Shown here piece after piece: positions 9,370-19,429 of a DNA stretch of 64,000 nucleotides (positions are counted from its first letter, which is position 1; each line of letters starts with the position of its first letter). The position numbers and the translations under genes are program-made. Origin of the DNA: Enterobacillus tribolii (GTDB lineage Bacteria > Pseudomonadota > Gammaproteobacteria > Enterobacterales > Enterobacteriaceae); the NCBI RefSeq assembly GCF_003363015.1, contig NZ_QRAP01000005.1, positions 1 to 64,000 of the forward strand. The letters are read 5' to 3'. The notes under the pieces are model-generated. The model made no database searches. It was not told where the DNA came from and saw nothing but the letters and a program-made list of their open reading frames with translations.

Positions 9370-9423
9370 AATTATTCGTCGCTCCCAAGCTCACATTGTT
9401 CTGCTGTTTAATTCCGCTGTTTT

Positions 9424-10743
9424 TTACATCCAGCCTTTCGTCCAGTGAACGTTCCAAACCGGATGATTGGCAATGGCCTGCCCATCAAGCGTAACAAAAA
9501 CCCCCAAGGCCGCAATGAGTCGTTCACCAAAATAAATCATCGGCGTTCGTTCGCGCTCCCAGGGAGGGACGTCCTGCTCCTGCCAGATTTTTTTAATCTG
9601 ACGGGAATGACGGCGCCCGACGATACGCAGCGTCCCGTGCGCGACGAAGCGGATCGTGACGGTTTCTCCGGCGCGCGGCGCGCAGATACTCACGCCACGG
9701 TTGCCCAATTGCAGTTCGCCCAGATTATCCGGCAGGCGCAACGGTTTACGGGGATCCCAAACCAGCACTTCGTCTTTGAGTGAACGCAACGGCGGCAGCA
9801 GAAACAGCCGCTGGCGAAAACGGCGGACCTGCACGTTCCCCAGGTTAAGCAACGGTTCCGCATCTTCCCGCGCCAGCGCCACTTCATGCCACAGGCGCTG
9901 CAACTGTTCACGGGTCGGCATCATCGCATCAAAGCAGGCGATCCAGCGGCGCAGCAACGCATAACGCCGTGCTTCCGACATCGGCAGCATCCCGCAGATA
10001 TCCAGCGAATCATCCTCATTCATCAGCGACTGCAATGACTCCAGCAGCAGCTCATCCAGCAGTTGTTCCTGCTCGGCGCACAGGCTGGCGCTGCGTGCCA
10101 CGGCTTCGGAGAAGTGCGGCCAGCGCTCGCACAGCCGGGGAATCACCCGCAAACGCAGATAATTGCGATCGAAGCGATCGTCCTGATTACTGTCATCCTC
10201 AACCCAGCTCAGTTGCTGCGCTTCGGCATACGCTTCCAACTGACGACGGGAGATGTCCAGCAGAGGCCGCACCTGTTCACTGCCGGAAAACGGCATGTGC
10301 GCCGCCATCCCCGACAGCCCGGTAGGACCGCTGCCGCGCTTAAGCGCCAGCAGAAACGTTTCACACTGATCGTCCTGGTGTTGTGCCGTGAGCAAAACTT
10401 CATCCGGCTGAATGATCCCAGCGATACCGTGATAGCGGGCCTGACGCGCCGCCGCTTCCACCCCCATATGGCCCGGTTCGACGCGCACGCGCAAAACCTC
10501 CAGCGGCACCTGCCAGAGGCGGCAAATATTTTCGCTGTGCGCCACCCATTGATCGGCAAACTGGCTCAGGCCATGGTGAACGTGCACGGCGCGGATGTGC
10601 AGATGCGGAAACTGCCGCGCGCGCAGTTGTACCAATGCATGCAGCAGCACCGTGGAATCCAGCCCGCCGCTAAAGGCAACCAGCAAGCGCGACCGCCCCT
10701 GTAGCTGCCCGGCGATACGCATCGGTAATTCGGAGATATTCAT
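9424..10743 (-). CDS. tilS: tRNA(Ile)-lysidine synthetase
   Basis: TilS modifies C34 of tRNA-Ile2 (anticodon CAU) to lysidine, so that it reads AUA and is charged with isoleucine. The 439-residue protein has the ATP-pyrophosphatase PP-loop SGGLDST (25-31). The catalytic N-terminal domain is followed by a linker and a C-terminal TilS tRNA-binding domain (about 350-435), the long enterobacterial form. The gene is essential in E. coli. Confidence 0.96.
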   Translation of the reverse strand: MNISELPMRIAGQLQGRSRLLVAFSGGLDSTVLLHALVQLRARQFPHLHIRAVHVHHGLSQFADQWVAHSENICRLWQVPLEVLRVRVEPGHMGVEAAARQARYHGIAGIIQPDEVLLTAQHQDDQCETFLLALKRGSGPTGLSGMAAHMPFSGSEQVRPLLDISRRQLEAYAEAQQLSWVEDDSNQDDRFDRNYLRLRVIPRLCERWPHFSEAVARSASLCAEQEQLLDELLLESLQSLMNEDDSLDICGMLPMSEARRYALLRRWIACFDAMMPTREQLQRLWHEVALAREDAEPLLNLGNVQVRRFRQRLFLLPPLRSLKDEVLVWDPRKPLRLPDNLGELQLGNRGVSICAPRAGETVTIRFVAHGTLRIVGRRHSRQIKKIWQEQDVPPWERERTPMIYFGERLIAALGVFVTLDGQAIANHPVWNVHWTKGWM

Positions 10744-10820
10744 ATTAGGAAACGGTTATGTTTTTCGCTCAGGTGCAACGATATCAGCATGTTAATCAGC
10801 CTATTACGTCAGGGCAATCA

Positions 10821-12296
10821 TTACCCGGACACCAACGCACTTTTTCTTGCCCGCGCTGCGTGCCACAGCCAGAGCATCACAACCAGCCCCGCGCATCCCA
10901 ACGCCCCCCAGGCGATTTCGCCAAATACGCCGGCATAGGATGACAGCGAATGGGCCAGCGCCTCGCTGCCCTGTTCGAAATGCGCCTGCGCCGTCTGGTT
11001 TGCAATGATCCCCGCCAGATAATTCGCCACGGAGCCGGTCGCCAGCATATAGATGCCGGTGAGCACGCCCGTCGCGCCGGGAATGTGTAGCCGGGTAATC
11101 TGCGCCATAGCCACCGGGTCGATGAACAGCTCGGCAAACCCCATCACCGCCAGCCCGAGCACCGTCACCAGCATGGAAGCCTGACCATGCGCCGCGGCCC
11201 AGCGGGCGTTGGCGGCCAGGATGGCGAATCCCGCGCCGATCAACAGCATCCCGAGCGCGAATTTTCCCCATATGCGAACCGCACGATTGCCACGCCAGGA
11301 CTCACGCACCAGCCAGGCCAGCACCACTCCACTAAGCATAACAGCAAAACCATTCACCGACTGGAACAAGGCCGTCGGCACCGTCACAGAGAACAGATTT
11401 CTGTCGACCACGCGATCGATAAACAGGCTGATGGAACTGCCGCCCTGCTGGGCGAAAGCCCAGAACAAGGTGCCCAGCAACATCAGAACGACGACCTGCC
11501 CCAACTCCCGCCGCTGCACGCCGCCGGCACGGCGGAAAATCATCGCCAGAATCACCAGCGCTGCCGCGCAGACCAGGGCGAGCGCGTAGCCTGACCAATC
11601 ACGCCAGAACAGAACGGCAACGAGAAACGGCGCGATAATCAGGCCAATCGACAACCATCCCCAGTTCGGCAGGCCAGCGGATGCCGTTGACATGACACGC
11701 CAGTCAACGCCCCGCGTATGACGGAAATGACGCCGGCCGCATAAAAAGATGAGCAACCCGGCAAACATACCAATACCGGCAAGGGCGAACCCGACGTGCC
11801 AGCCGTAGCGCTCAGCGGCCAGGCCGCAGGCGATCGGCGCAACGATCGACCCCACATTCCCTGCGGCATACAACAGGGAGAATCCTCCGTCGCGACGCGG
11901 ATCGTCCTCTGCGTAAAGTTCGCCGAGCAAACAACTGATATTGGATTTAAACAGCCCGTAGCCACACACGATGATGGCGAGAGCCAGGTACAGCGAAGAA
12001 GGAGACACCGCGCTGATGCCGAGCACAATGTGCCCTAAGGTCATCAGCGCCGCGCCTGAAATCACCGCCGCCCGGTTGCCGAGCAGACGGTCGGCCAGAA
12101 TACCGCCGACGATAGGCGTAACATAAACCAGGGAAGCATAGGCGCTGTATAACGCGAAGGCGTGAGTGTCGTCGTAACGAAGTTGATGGGTGAGATAGAG
12201 TATGAGCAACGCGCGCATGCCGTAAAAACTGAAATACTCCCAGATTTGCAATGCAACGACATAGTAGATAGCGCGCGGTTGTGAGGGTGTTTTCAT
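10821..12296 (-). CDS. dtpC: Proton-coupled dipeptide transporter DtpC (POT/PTR2 family)
   Basis: DtpC imports dipeptides with protons across the inner membrane. The start at 12296, preceded by GGGAGA, gives 491 residues beginning [12 protein letters not shown], as in E. coli DtpC (YjdL). About 12 or more membrane helices are visible. Helix 1 reads [14 protein letters not shown], lacking the usual ExxER motif, which is the known DtpC peculiarity. It lies downstream of cadA, as in E. coli cadBA-dtpC. E. coli YjdL has been reported to favour lysine-containing dipeptides, which would fit feeding a lysine decarboxylase. A strong terminator separates it from cadA, so it may be transcribed separately. 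Confidence 0.92.
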   Translation of the reverse strand: MKTPSQPRAIYYVVALQIWEYFSFYGMRALLILYLTHQLRYDDTHAFALYSAYASLVYVTPIVGGILADRLLGNRAAVISGAALMTLGHIVLGISAVSPSSLYLALAIIVCGYGLFKSNISCLLGELYAEDDPRRDGGFSLLYAAGNVGSIVAPIACGLAAERYGWHVGFALAGIGMFAGLLIFLCGRRHFRHTRGVDWRVMSTASAGLPNWGWLSIGLIIAPFLVAVLFWRDWSGYALALVCAAALVILAMIFRRAGGVQRRELGQVVVLMLLGTLFWAFAQQGGSSISLFIDRVVDRNLFSVTVPTALFQSVNGFAVMLSGVVLAWLVRESWRGNRAVRIWGKFALGMLLIGAGFAILAANARWAAAHGQASMLVTVLGLAVMGFAELFIDPVAMAQITRLHIPGATGVLTGIYMLATGSVANYLAGIIANQTAQAHFEQGSEALAHSLSSYAGVFGEIAWGALGCAGLVVMLWLWHAARARKSALVSG

Positions 12297-12330
12297 GGTG
12301 TCTCCCATTCAGAGCAGGGGACCTGCGCCA

Positions 12331-12360
12331 ATAAAAAAGGCGCCCCGATGCGGGGCGCCC
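12331..12360 (-). terminator. Rho-independent terminator of cadBA
   Basis: On the minus strand, a 9-bp perfect GGCGCCCCG/CGGGGCGCC stem with a 3-base loop is followed by a run of six T. It lies just after the cadA stop and before dtpC. Confidence 0.88.
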
Positions 12361-12373
12361 CGTTTAACGCGTA

Positions 12374-14515
12374 TTACGCCTGTGCTTTCAGCACTTTCAC
12401 CGTATAGCGGCCATCGGCCTGACGGTAGGCGCCGTGAATGTCGGTTTCAAAGCCCGGATAGTGAGCGCCGATTTCACACAACATTTGCAGGAAGTCGAGT
12501 ACCGGACGGCTTTCTTCCGTCAGCATTTCACCCGGCATAACCAGCGGAACACCCGGAGGATACGGCAGGATCATGTTGGCGTTAACTTTGCCGACCATGT
12601 CCTCAAGGTAAACTTCCTCGGTTTGACCACGCAGTTCCAGCTGGAACGCGTTGTGCGGATTCATCACCATTTCCGGCAACACTTCAAACGCACGGTACAT
12701 CAGGTCCGGCAGGTTGTGATGCTGAATCAGGGCATGAATGCCTTTCGCCAGATCCTGAATACGCATGTTTTCATAGAATTCAGGCGCCTCGCGATACAGC
12801 GAAGGCAGCATGTTTTTCACCCGCAGGTTCAGATCGAAAGCGCGTTTAAACTCAGTCAGCGCACGCAGCAGGCTGAGCGCTTTGGTTTTATCGATACCGA
12901 TGCTGAACAGGAACAGCAGGTTATACGGCCCGGTTTTTTCCACGATGATGCCGTGTTCGTCCAGGTATTTCGCCACGATGGAAGCCGGAATACCGTTGGC
13001 CGCCATCGAACCGTCTTTTTCCATGCCCGGAGTCAGGATAGTGACTTTAATCGGGTCAAGGTACATGTGGTCGCTGTCGATATCTTTAAAACCATGCCAG
13101 TTATCCCGGGCATCCAGCAGCCAGCAGCGGGTTTCATCAATATTTTCCGGCTGCCATACGTCGAAGAACCAGCCATCGGATTCAGTTTTCAGACGTTTGA
13201 TTTCTTTACGGAAACGAATCGCACGTTCAATAGAACCATTGATCAGGCGTTTACCCGCGTTCCCTTTCATCATCGCCGCAGCGGTTTCGGTGGAGGCCAC
13301 GATACCGTAATGCGGAGAAGTGGAGGTGTGCATCATGTAGGCTTCGTTGAAGGTTTCTTCGTTGATGTCGCCTTTCACGTGGATCATGGAAGCCTGAGAG
13401 AACGCCGCCAGCAGTTTATGCGTGGACTGGGTTTCGTAAATCACTTTGCCTTCCACACGATCGCCGCTCATACCGCACAGACCTTTGTAGATCGGGCTGA
13501 AGTTGGTGTAAGGCACCCAGGCGGAATCGAAGTGAATGGATTTCACGTCCAGGTTTTTCTTGATGTAGTCGGTGTTATACAGCAGGCCGTCATAGGTCGA
13601 GTTAGTGATAACGGCATGCACCGGCCAGGTGGCGTTCGGCGTTTTCGCTACGCGTTCAGCGATGGTGTCATGCTGGAATTCACTTTTCGGAATCCCGCCC
13701 AGAATACCGTAAGCATTACGGGTCGGACGGAAGTAGATCGGCGTAACGTCGCTCATCATCATCAGATGGGTCAATGATTTATGGCAGTTACGGTCAATCA
13801 TGATGGTGCTGCCGGCCGGTGCGGAATACATGCCGACAATTTTGTTGGCGGTTGAAGTACCGTTAGTCACCATGTAGCTGCGTTCGGCATTAAACGTACG
13901 GGCAATGTACTCTTCCGCTTCTTTGTGCGGGCCGGAGTGATCCAGCAGGGAACCCAGTTCGGATACGGAAATAGAGATATCCGATTTCATGGTGTTCGCG
14001 CCGTAGAAATCATAGAACAGGCTGCCGACCGGGCTTTTCTGGAATGCAGTACCGCCCATGTGGCCCGGCGTACAGAAGGTGTATTTGCCTTCTTTCACGT
14101 AGTTGAACAGCGCTTTGGTCAGTGGAGGCAGAATAGCGTCGATGTAGGCGTCGGTGCTCTGACGGATTTTCAGCGCGATATCCTGTGCGCCGCCCAGCGC
14201 ATATTCGAAGAACTGAACGTTCAGGCGCAGATCGTTCAGGCTGACGTCCAGCGTGGAATGCGTATTGGCGAAGGCATACAGCGGCATATGCTCGTTCATG
14301 GCGCTGATTTCTTCGCACAGCGTCAGGTTGTAGGTATCCCAGTCAAAAATCACGCCGCAAAGACGGGCATTATTGTCGATCAGTTTCAGCAGGTCTTCGC
14401 GATCGTTGGGATAAACCACCTGAAAGTCCAGTGCCTCCAATGCCTTGTGCAGTTCACGGATGGGCTCTTCTTTGAAGTAAACACCCATGTGATTAAGGAT
14501 GGCGATAATATTCAT
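12374..14515 (-). CDS. cadA: Inducible lysine decarboxylase CadA
   Basis: CadA decarboxylates lysine to cadaverine and CO2, consuming a cytosolic proton. The ATG at 14515, 9 bases after GGAG, gives 713 residues beginning MNIIAILNHMGVYF, colinear with E. coli CadA (715). Wing domain, PLP-binding core and C-terminal domain are all present. The PLP lysine lies in the segment STHKLLAAFSQ (K367). The coupled cadB permease upstream marks it as the acid-inducible enzyme. A 7-bp CCCTGTT/AACAGGG hairpin lies in the cadB-cadA gap. Confidence 0.96.
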   Translation of the reverse strand: MNIIAILNHMGVYFKEEPIRELHKALEALDFQVVYPNDREDLLKLIDNNARLCGVIFDWDTYNLTLCEEISAMNEHMPLYAFANTHSTLDVSLNDLRLNVQFFEYALGGAQDIALKIRQSTDAYIDAILPPLTKALFNYVKEGKYTFCTPGHMGGTAFQKSPVGSLFYDFYGANTMKSDISISVSELGSLLDHSGPHKEAEEYIARTFNAERSYMVTNGTSTANKIVGMYSAPAGSTIMIDRNCHKSLTHLMMMSDVTPIYFRPTRNAYGILGGIPKSEFQHDTIAERVAKTPNATWPVHAVITNSTYDGLLYNTDYIKKNLDVKSIHFDSAWVPYTNFSPIYKGLCGMSGDRVEGKVIYETQSTHKLLAAFSQASMIHVKGDINEETFNEAYMMHTSTSPHYGIVASTETAAAMMKGNAGKRLINGSIERAIRFRKEIKRLKTESDGWFFDVWQPENIDETRCWLLDARDNWHGFKDIDSDHMYLDPIKVTILTPGMEKDGSMAANGIPASIVAKYLDEHGIIVEKTGPYNLLFLFSIGIDKTKALSLLRALTEFKRAFDLNLRVKNMLPSLYREAPEFYENMRIQDLAKGIHALIQHHNLPDLMYRAFEVLPEMVMNPHNAFQLELRGQTEEVYLEDMVGKVNANMILPYPPGVPLVMPGEMLTEESRPVLDFLQMLCEIGAHYPGFETDIHGAYRQADGRYTVKVLKAQA

Positions 14516-14609
14516 ACTCAAATTCTCCAGGCAAAAAGCGGGCCTCCCCCTGTTATCTCAACAGGGAACAAGGAGAGGCTGGATAAATTAGGATGTCGGG
14601 GCCGGTTTA

Positions 14610-15938
14610 TCAGGCGGCGGCATTACTGTCGGCGGTGTTCTGTGCTTTACGCGTATTCATCTTACGGGCATAGAACATCAGGATTATCAGGCTGACGATG
14701 AAGGTACCGGACAACTCGAAAGAACCGGCGCCCATCAGCGCAACGAAGCAGAAGCAGCAACCCAGCACGGAAGCACACAGGCTCAGGATGTTGCGTACGT
14801 TGGCGCCTTCGAAACGAATCAGGTCAACGCAGGAGTAGAAGTAAGGCAGCATGGTCAGCAGCACCGCGATACCGGTCAGTTCGCCGAACAGGTCAGAGGC
14901 TTTACCGCCGCTGGCGTTCATGATGGTAATCAGCACCATCAGCGCGGTCATTTTCACTGCGGCAAGCAGCAGGCCTTTTTTCGGGATACCGTTGCTGTCC
15001 ATTTCGCCATATACCGCCGGGAAGTTACCGTCTTTGGCTGCACGCACGCCGGCCTGACCAACCAACATCATCCAGGAACCCAATGACGTCAGGCAGGCAA
15101 ACGCGGTGAAGGCGGAAACCAGCGGAGCGGCCCAGCTGCCGACCATGGTTGACGCACTCATGGCAAACGGCGCACCGGAAGCGGCCATCTGGCTCGCAGG
15201 ATACATACCGGCGATAACCTGAGTCGCGGCGATATAAACGATACCGGCCAGCGCCGTGCCCATCATGGTGGCCAGCGGAACGGTACGCTGCGGGTTGTTT
15301 ACCATACCGGTACTGACGGCGGCAGACTCAACGCCGACGAAAGCCCACAGGCACAGCAGAATACTTTTAATCACGGCATGGCTGTCAGTACCACCGGACG
15401 TGTTCCAGTTAGCCTGATAGGTCGCCATATCGAACCAGCCCCAGCCGGCGATGGCCGTACCGATAACCGGAATCAACACCAGCACCAGGCCGATAGTGGT
15501 CAACCGGCTTACCCAGGTGCCGCCCAGCATGTTCACGAAGGTGAAGATCCACACGATGGCGATACAGGCGATACCGGCCGGAATCGGGTTATTCAATACC
15601 GGGAAGAAGGTGGAAAGATAAGAAACGGCGGTAATACCGATAGCAAGGTTACCGATCCAGTTAGCGTGGTAATAAAGCACGCCGGTCTGAAAACCAAAAG
15701 CGGGACCAATTTCACCGGCATAGGCGATCGGTCCGCCTTCCTGCGGGTTCTTCGTTGCCAGTCGGGCGTAAACATAAGCCAGCGACATCGCGCCGATTAA
15801 GGAAATGACCCATCCCCAAATGGCTATGGAACCAAGACTCGCGAGGTTAGCAGGCAATAACGCAATGCCGCTCCCCATCATATTACCGGCAACAACGCCG
15901 GTACAGGCTATAAGCCCGATCTTCTTGCTTGATGACAT
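14610..15938 (-). CDS. cadB: Lysine/cadaverine antiporter CadB
   Basis: CadB is an APC-superfamily inner-membrane carrier that exchanges external lysine for internal cadaverine and so exports protons in effect. The start at 15938, with AGGAG 9 bases upstream, gives 442 residues beginning MSSSKKIG, like E. coli CadB. Twelve hydrophobic helices can be traced. The first contains the GNMMGSGIALLP substrate-site motif. It is the first gene of the cadBA operon. Confidence 0.96.
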   Translation of the reverse strand: MSSSKKIGLIACTGVVAGNMMGSGIALLPANLASLGSIAIWGWVISLIGAMSLAYVYARLATKNPQEGGPIAYAGEIGPAFGFQTGVLYYHANWIGNLAIGITAVSYLSTFFPVLNNPIPAGIACIAIVWIFTFVNMLGGTWVSRLTTIGLVLVLIPVIGTAIAGWGWFDMATYQANWNTSGGTDSHAVIKSILLCLWAFVGVESAAVSTGMVNNPQRTVPLATMMGTALAGIVYIAATQVIAGMYPASQMAASGAPFAMSASTMVGSWAAPLVSAFTAFACLTSLGSWMMLVGQAGVRAAKDGNFPAVYGEMDSNGIPKKGLLLAAVKMTALMVLITIMNASGGKASDLFGELTGIAVLLTMLPYFYSCVDLIRFEGANVRNILSLCASVLGCCFCFVALMGAGSFELSGTFIVSLIILMFYARKMNTRKAQNTADSNAAA

Positions 15939-16307
15939 GGTCAGTTGCTCCTGATTTATTTTCAGTGAAGCCGCATCACACAATTCTGATTATTCGTCAT
16001 CGCATGACCGACCCGATGGAGCGCATATTAGGGAGATGGGTGAGAGAAGTCCTAAAGGTAAAGTTAAATTATCAGCGTGTCCTAAGAAATGACATCTTGA
16101 TATTTTTTGTCAATCCGCATTTTAAATGTCAAGAAACCCAATTTAATCACTATAAATCAATGTGTTGATATTTCCATGACGCACTAAAAACCGTTGTTTC
16201 TCAGGGCTTGATATAACATTAAATTCACATAAATTGCGCCATTAAAAAACACTAATTTCATCGTTTTAAAACGCTGGAGAAAACAGAGCACGGAAAATAA
16301 GGATATA
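15939..16307 (-). promoter_or_regulatory. cadBA control region (probable CadC target)
   Basis: This 369-base gene-free stretch lies upstream of cadB and is markedly AT-rich, especially 16060-16300. A possible minus-strand promoter has AGGACT (16048-16053), a 17-base gap and TAATAT (16025-16030). The poor -35 would fit an activator-dependent promoter. In E. coli, CadC binds two AT-rich sites upstream of cadB and H-NS silences the region. I cannot assign exact CadC sites here. Confidence 0.5.
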
Positions 16308-16342
16308 AAAAAACCCGCAACGGAGATTATCCATCACGGGTT
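16308..16342 (-). terminator. Terminator of cadC
   Basis: On the minus strand, AACCCG pairs with CGGGTT across an imperfect inner stem and is followed by a run of seven T. It ends the cadC transcript before the cadB control region. Confidence 0.65.
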
Positions 16343-16360
16343 AGAATATATAACGACCGA

Positions 16361-17902
16361 CTATTTATTATTGTTACTGTAATTAACCAGATAAGGGGCT
16401 ACACGCTCAATATTGGTTTGAAAGACCCCATTCTTTATCCAGTAAAGCGTATTGTCACCCGGACGTAAATTGAACGCCGTAATATAAGCATCCGCCGCCA
16501 GATTGTTTTGCCCTTTCAGTTCGTACACCTTGCCCAACAAAACATAATTCAGCCAGGACATTTCCAGTTCAATGCTCTTATTGATAGCGGCATACGCCTC
16601 ATCGGTCTTGCCCTGCCCCAGATAGTCCACGGTATAGATCTGCGCCAGAATCGGGCTGTCTTTCAGCACCGGAAGCGCCTCAACGTCGCTGATATCCCGC
16701 CGCAAGCCGGCAAGCTGTTGCGCATCAAGCGGCTGATAAGAGTTAAGCAGAATATCCACCAGCACTTTTTCCGCCTTGGCATAAACGAAGTCCGGCGACT
16801 GCGCAATGATTTCCGCCAATTGACGGTTTGCCTGATTCAGTGAGTCACTATCTCCCTGAATCAGCAACTGATGCGCCTGATAATATTGCTGCAGCGCCTG
16901 ACTGTGCTGAGGCACCAGTGCACGAACGCGATCAAGCAACTGCGGCGGCGGCGTAATCTTCAGCACCTGGAAAACGCTGTTGACAAAATCCTGTTGTACG
17001 GTCAGCAGGTTATCCGCCGTAATGAAGTAACGTTTCTCCAGCATCACGGACGCATCGGCGTTATCGATCAGGCGAACGGAAAGAAAGCACTGCTGGGCGC
17101 GATAGTGCCGCTGATTCACGAATTCAATAAACAATGACTTACCCGAGCTGCTCGGCCCGCCATAGTTATAGTTGGTTTGATCGTGTACCAGGAACGTGGA
17201 GTAGGTATTCAGCCCCTGAGTCAGTTGCTCGCTGATGCCTACCACATAAGAAAGCTGATTCGTCCAGTTGCTGCAGCTGTTACCGCCCTGAATCCGGATA
17301 TCGATGTCCCGCGGATTCAGCAGCATCGGCGCCGTCGCCACCGGCACCCGTTTACTGAATGCCGCCACGCCGACGAAAATCACGCATAGCGCCAGCGACG
17401 TGAGAAATGCGAACCAAACCCAAAATGTAGAACGCTTCATTTTAACCGCGTCCGTACGCGCTTTCGGCGCAGCCGCGTTTTGCGTTTTAACCACGGGAGC
17501 CGCCACTTCCGGCGCCGGTTCGCTCACGGCAACCTCCCGCACGACGGGAGGTTCAGGCAGCAGCAGCTCATCGCCTTCCTCGCTCCAGACGACCGGCTCC
17601 ACCAGCTTATAGCCGCGTTTCGGCACGGTAACGATGTACTCCGGAGCATCCGGGCGACCATCTTTCAGGTATTTACGCAATTCGGAAATGCATTGCGTCA
17701 CTACATGATTGGTGACAATGTTGCGCTTCCAGACATTATCGATCAGCTCATCCCGGCTTAAGACCGTATCAGGGTGATGAGCAAAGTAACTCAGCATGTC
17801 AATCAGGCGCGGTTCCAGCACCAATAAGCGTCCATCGCGGGTAATTTTGTTATCGGCAGCTAAAACCAGCCACTCGCCAACGCGGAAAGTCTGCTCTTGC
17901 AT
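16361..17902 (-). CDS. cadC: Membrane-bound transcriptional activator CadC
   Basis: CadC is a one-component ToxR-like sensor that activates cadBA at low pH when lysine is present. The ATG at 17902 gives 513 residues (E. coli 512). There is an N-terminal OmpR-type winged helix (about 8-100), a proline/alanine-rich cytoplasmic linker, one membrane helix (about 160-181) and a periplasmic sensor domain. Cysteines C210 and C272 match the E. coli C208-C272 redox pair. The end has TPR-like segments (LAADAYITAFNLRPG). A GTG 12 bases upstream is a less likely start. Confidence 0.95.
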   Translation of the reverse strand: MQEQTFRVGEWLVLAADNKITRDGRLLVLEPRLIDMLSYFAHHPDTVLSRDELIDNVWKRNIVTNHVVTQCISELRKYLKDGRPDAPEYIVTVPKRGYKLVEPVVWSEEGDELLLPEPPVVREVAVSEPAPEVAAPVVKTQNAAAPKARTDAVKMKRSTFWVWFAFLTSLALCVIFVGVAAFSKRVPVATAPMLLNPRDIDIRIQGGNSCSNWTNQLSYVVGISEQLTQGLNTYSTFLVHDQTNYNYGGPSSSGKSLFIEFVNQRHYRAQQCFLSVRLIDNADASVMLEKRYFITADNLLTVQQDFVNSVFQVLKITPPPQLLDRVRALVPQHSQALQQYYQAHQLLIQGDSDSLNQANRQLAEIIAQSPDFVYAKAEKVLVDILLNSYQPLDAQQLAGLRRDISDVEALPVLKDSPILAQIYTVDYLGQGKTDEAYAAINKSIELEMSWLNYVLLGKVYELKGQNNLAADAYITAFNLRPGDNTLYWIKNGVFQTNIERVAPYLVNYSNNNK

Positions 17903-17933
17903 GGTGTGCAACACTCGGCGTGGAACATGAAAA

Positions 17934-17979
17934 GACGGGCAATGGTAGCATACTGGCCGGGGTTGCGCAGTATGCCCGT
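17934..17979 (-). terminator. Likely yaeR terminator
   Basis: A GCATACTG/CAGTATGC stem (17948-17955 with 17968-17975) is nested in ACGGGC/GCCCGT pairing. Minus-strand transcripts then read CTTTTC. It lies between the yaeR stop and the cadC start, so it may also overlap the cadC promoter. Confidence 0.45.
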
Positions 17980-17991
17980 TTGTGCAAGCCG

Positions 17992-18378
17992 TTATTGCTG
18001 ATAGAGTTCCAGCGGTAAACCGTCCGGATCGGTGAAGAAGGTGAAGCGGCGCTGGGTATAGGGATCAATGCGAATGTCCTCGCACTCTACGCCATGCCGG
18101 GCCAGATGCGCCACGGCGTCATCGATGTCCTCCACGGCAAACGCCAGATGGCGCAAACCGCAGGCTTCCGGGCCGCTGGCCCGTGCGGGCGGATTGGGGA
18201 ATGAGAACAACTCAATGGTATAGTTGCCGTTCAGCGCCAAATCCCCTTTCCAGGAATCCCGGGCTTCCCGGTAAGCTTCGCTCAACAGCGTAAACCCCAG
18301 CACGTCACAATAAAACGCCTTACTGCGCGCGTAGTCCGAGGCGATGATAGCAATATGGTGAACCTGCTTCAGCTTCAC
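17992..18378 (-). CDS. yaeR: VOC (glyoxalase/bleomycin-resistance) family metalloprotein YaeR
   Basis: This is a cytosolic vicinal-oxygen-chelate protein of unknown substrate. The GTG at 18378, behind a strong GGGAGGA site, gives 128 residues beginning MKLKQVHHIAII, matching E. coli YaeR (129). Metal ligands are expected at the early histidine (VHHIA), the glutamate in TIELFSF, the histidine in LRHLAF and the final glutamate in LELYQQ. It follows accA after a terminator. Confidence 0.92.
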   Translation of the reverse strand: MKLKQVHHIAIIASDYARSKAFYCDVLGFTLLSEAYREARDSWKGDLALNGNYTIELFSFPNPPARASGPEACGLRHLAFAVEDIDDAVAHLARHGVECEDIRIDPYTQRRFTFFTDPDGLPLELYQQ

Positions 18379-18407
18379 GCGTTCCTCCCGTCTCTCCACA
18401 AACCAAT

Positions 18408-18437
18408 AAAAAAGCCCATTATCCACGGATAATGGGC
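18408..18437 (-). terminator. Rho-independent terminator of accA
   Basis: An 11-bp GCCCATTATCC/GGATAATGGGC stem (18414-18437) is followed on the minus strand by a run of six T. It lies 20 bases past the accA stop and overlaps the region just upstream of yaeR. Confidence 0.88.
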
Positions 18438-18457
18438 CTGGTAACGAAACCGGCTAA

Positions 18458-19417
18458 TCAGCAATAACCGTAGTTCATCAGGCGCTGATAGCGGCGGTTG
18501 AGTAACTCTTCCGTTTCCATCTGATCCAGTTCGCCCAGATCGGCCAGCAGCTGTGTTTTAAGCGACGCGGCCATTGCGTCCATGTCGCGATGCGCGCCCC
18601 CCAGCGGTTCCGCAATAACGGAATCGATCAGCTTCAGCTCTTTCAGGCGCGGCGCGGTGATCCCCATCGCTTCCGCCGCCAGCGGCGCCTTATCGGCGCT
18701 CTTCCACAGGATCGAGGCGCAACCTTCCGGTGAAATCACCGAATAGGTGCTGTACTGCAACATGTTGACTTTGTCGCCCACGCCGATAGCCAGAGCGCCG
18801 CCGGAGCCGCCCTCCCCGACCACCGTACAGATAATCGGCACGCTCAGCCCGGACATTTCGCGCAGGTTACGCGCAATGGCCTCTGACTGACCACGTTCTT
18901 CCGCACCCACGCCAGGGTATGCGCCAGGGGTATCGATAAAGGTGATGATCGGCAAATGGAAACGTTCCGCAATTTCCATCAGGCGCAGCGCCTTGCGGTA
19001 ACCTTCCGGCGCCGGCATACCGAAGTTGCGGCGGATTTTCTCTTTGGTTTCACGCCCTTTCTGATGACCGATGATCATCACCGCACGCCCGTCCAGGCGC
19101 GCCATACCACCGACGATCGCTTTGTCGTCGGCATAGGCGCGATCGCCGGCCAGCTCATCAAAATCAGTAAAAATACGCTGAATATAGTCCAGGGTATAAG
19201 GACGGCGCGGATGGCGCGCCAACTGGGCAATCTGCCATGCGCCCAGATCGGAAAATATCTTGCGGGTCAGTTCCACGCTCTTCTCGCGCAGGCGCTGGAC
19301 CTCTTCGTCGATATTAATATCCAATTTTTCGTCTTGACGGCTGACTGCGGTCAGCGAGTCAATTTTCGCTTCAAGCTCTGCAATCGGCTGTTCAAAATCC
19401 AGAAAATTCAGACTCAT
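18458..19417 (-). CDS. accA: Acetyl-CoA carboxylase carboxyltransferase subunit alpha
   Basis: AccA pairs with AccD to transfer CO2 from biotin to acetyl-CoA, the first committed step of fatty-acid synthesis. The 319-residue protein equals the E. coli length. It has the crotonase-like fold with glycine-rich oxyanion segments ([33 protein letters not shown]). It is 12 bases downstream of dnaE in the leftward lpx-dnaE-accA run. Confidence 0.97.
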   Translation of the reverse strand: MSLNFLDFEQPIAELEAKIDSLTAVSRQDEKLDINIDEEVQRLREKSVELTRKIFSDLGAWQIAQLARHPRRPYTLDYIQRIFTDFDELAGDRAYADDKAIVGGMARLDGRAVMIIGHQKGRETKEKIRRNFGMPAPEGYRKALRLMEIAERFHLPIITFIDTPGAYPGVGAEERGQSEAIARNLREMSGLSVPIICTVVGEGGSGGALAIGVGDKVNMLQYSTYSVISPEGCASILWKSADKAPLAAEAMGITAPRLKELKLIDSVIAEPLGGAHRDMDAMAASLKTQLLADLGELDQMETEELLNRRYQRLMNYGYC

Positions 19418-19429
19418 AGTATTCCTATT

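Noticed and set aside
12374-14515. Calling the decarboxylase LdcC from its genomic position
   Set aside because: The adjacent cadB, cadC and dtpC genes and the close match to CadA favour the inducible enzyme; position alone is a weak argument.
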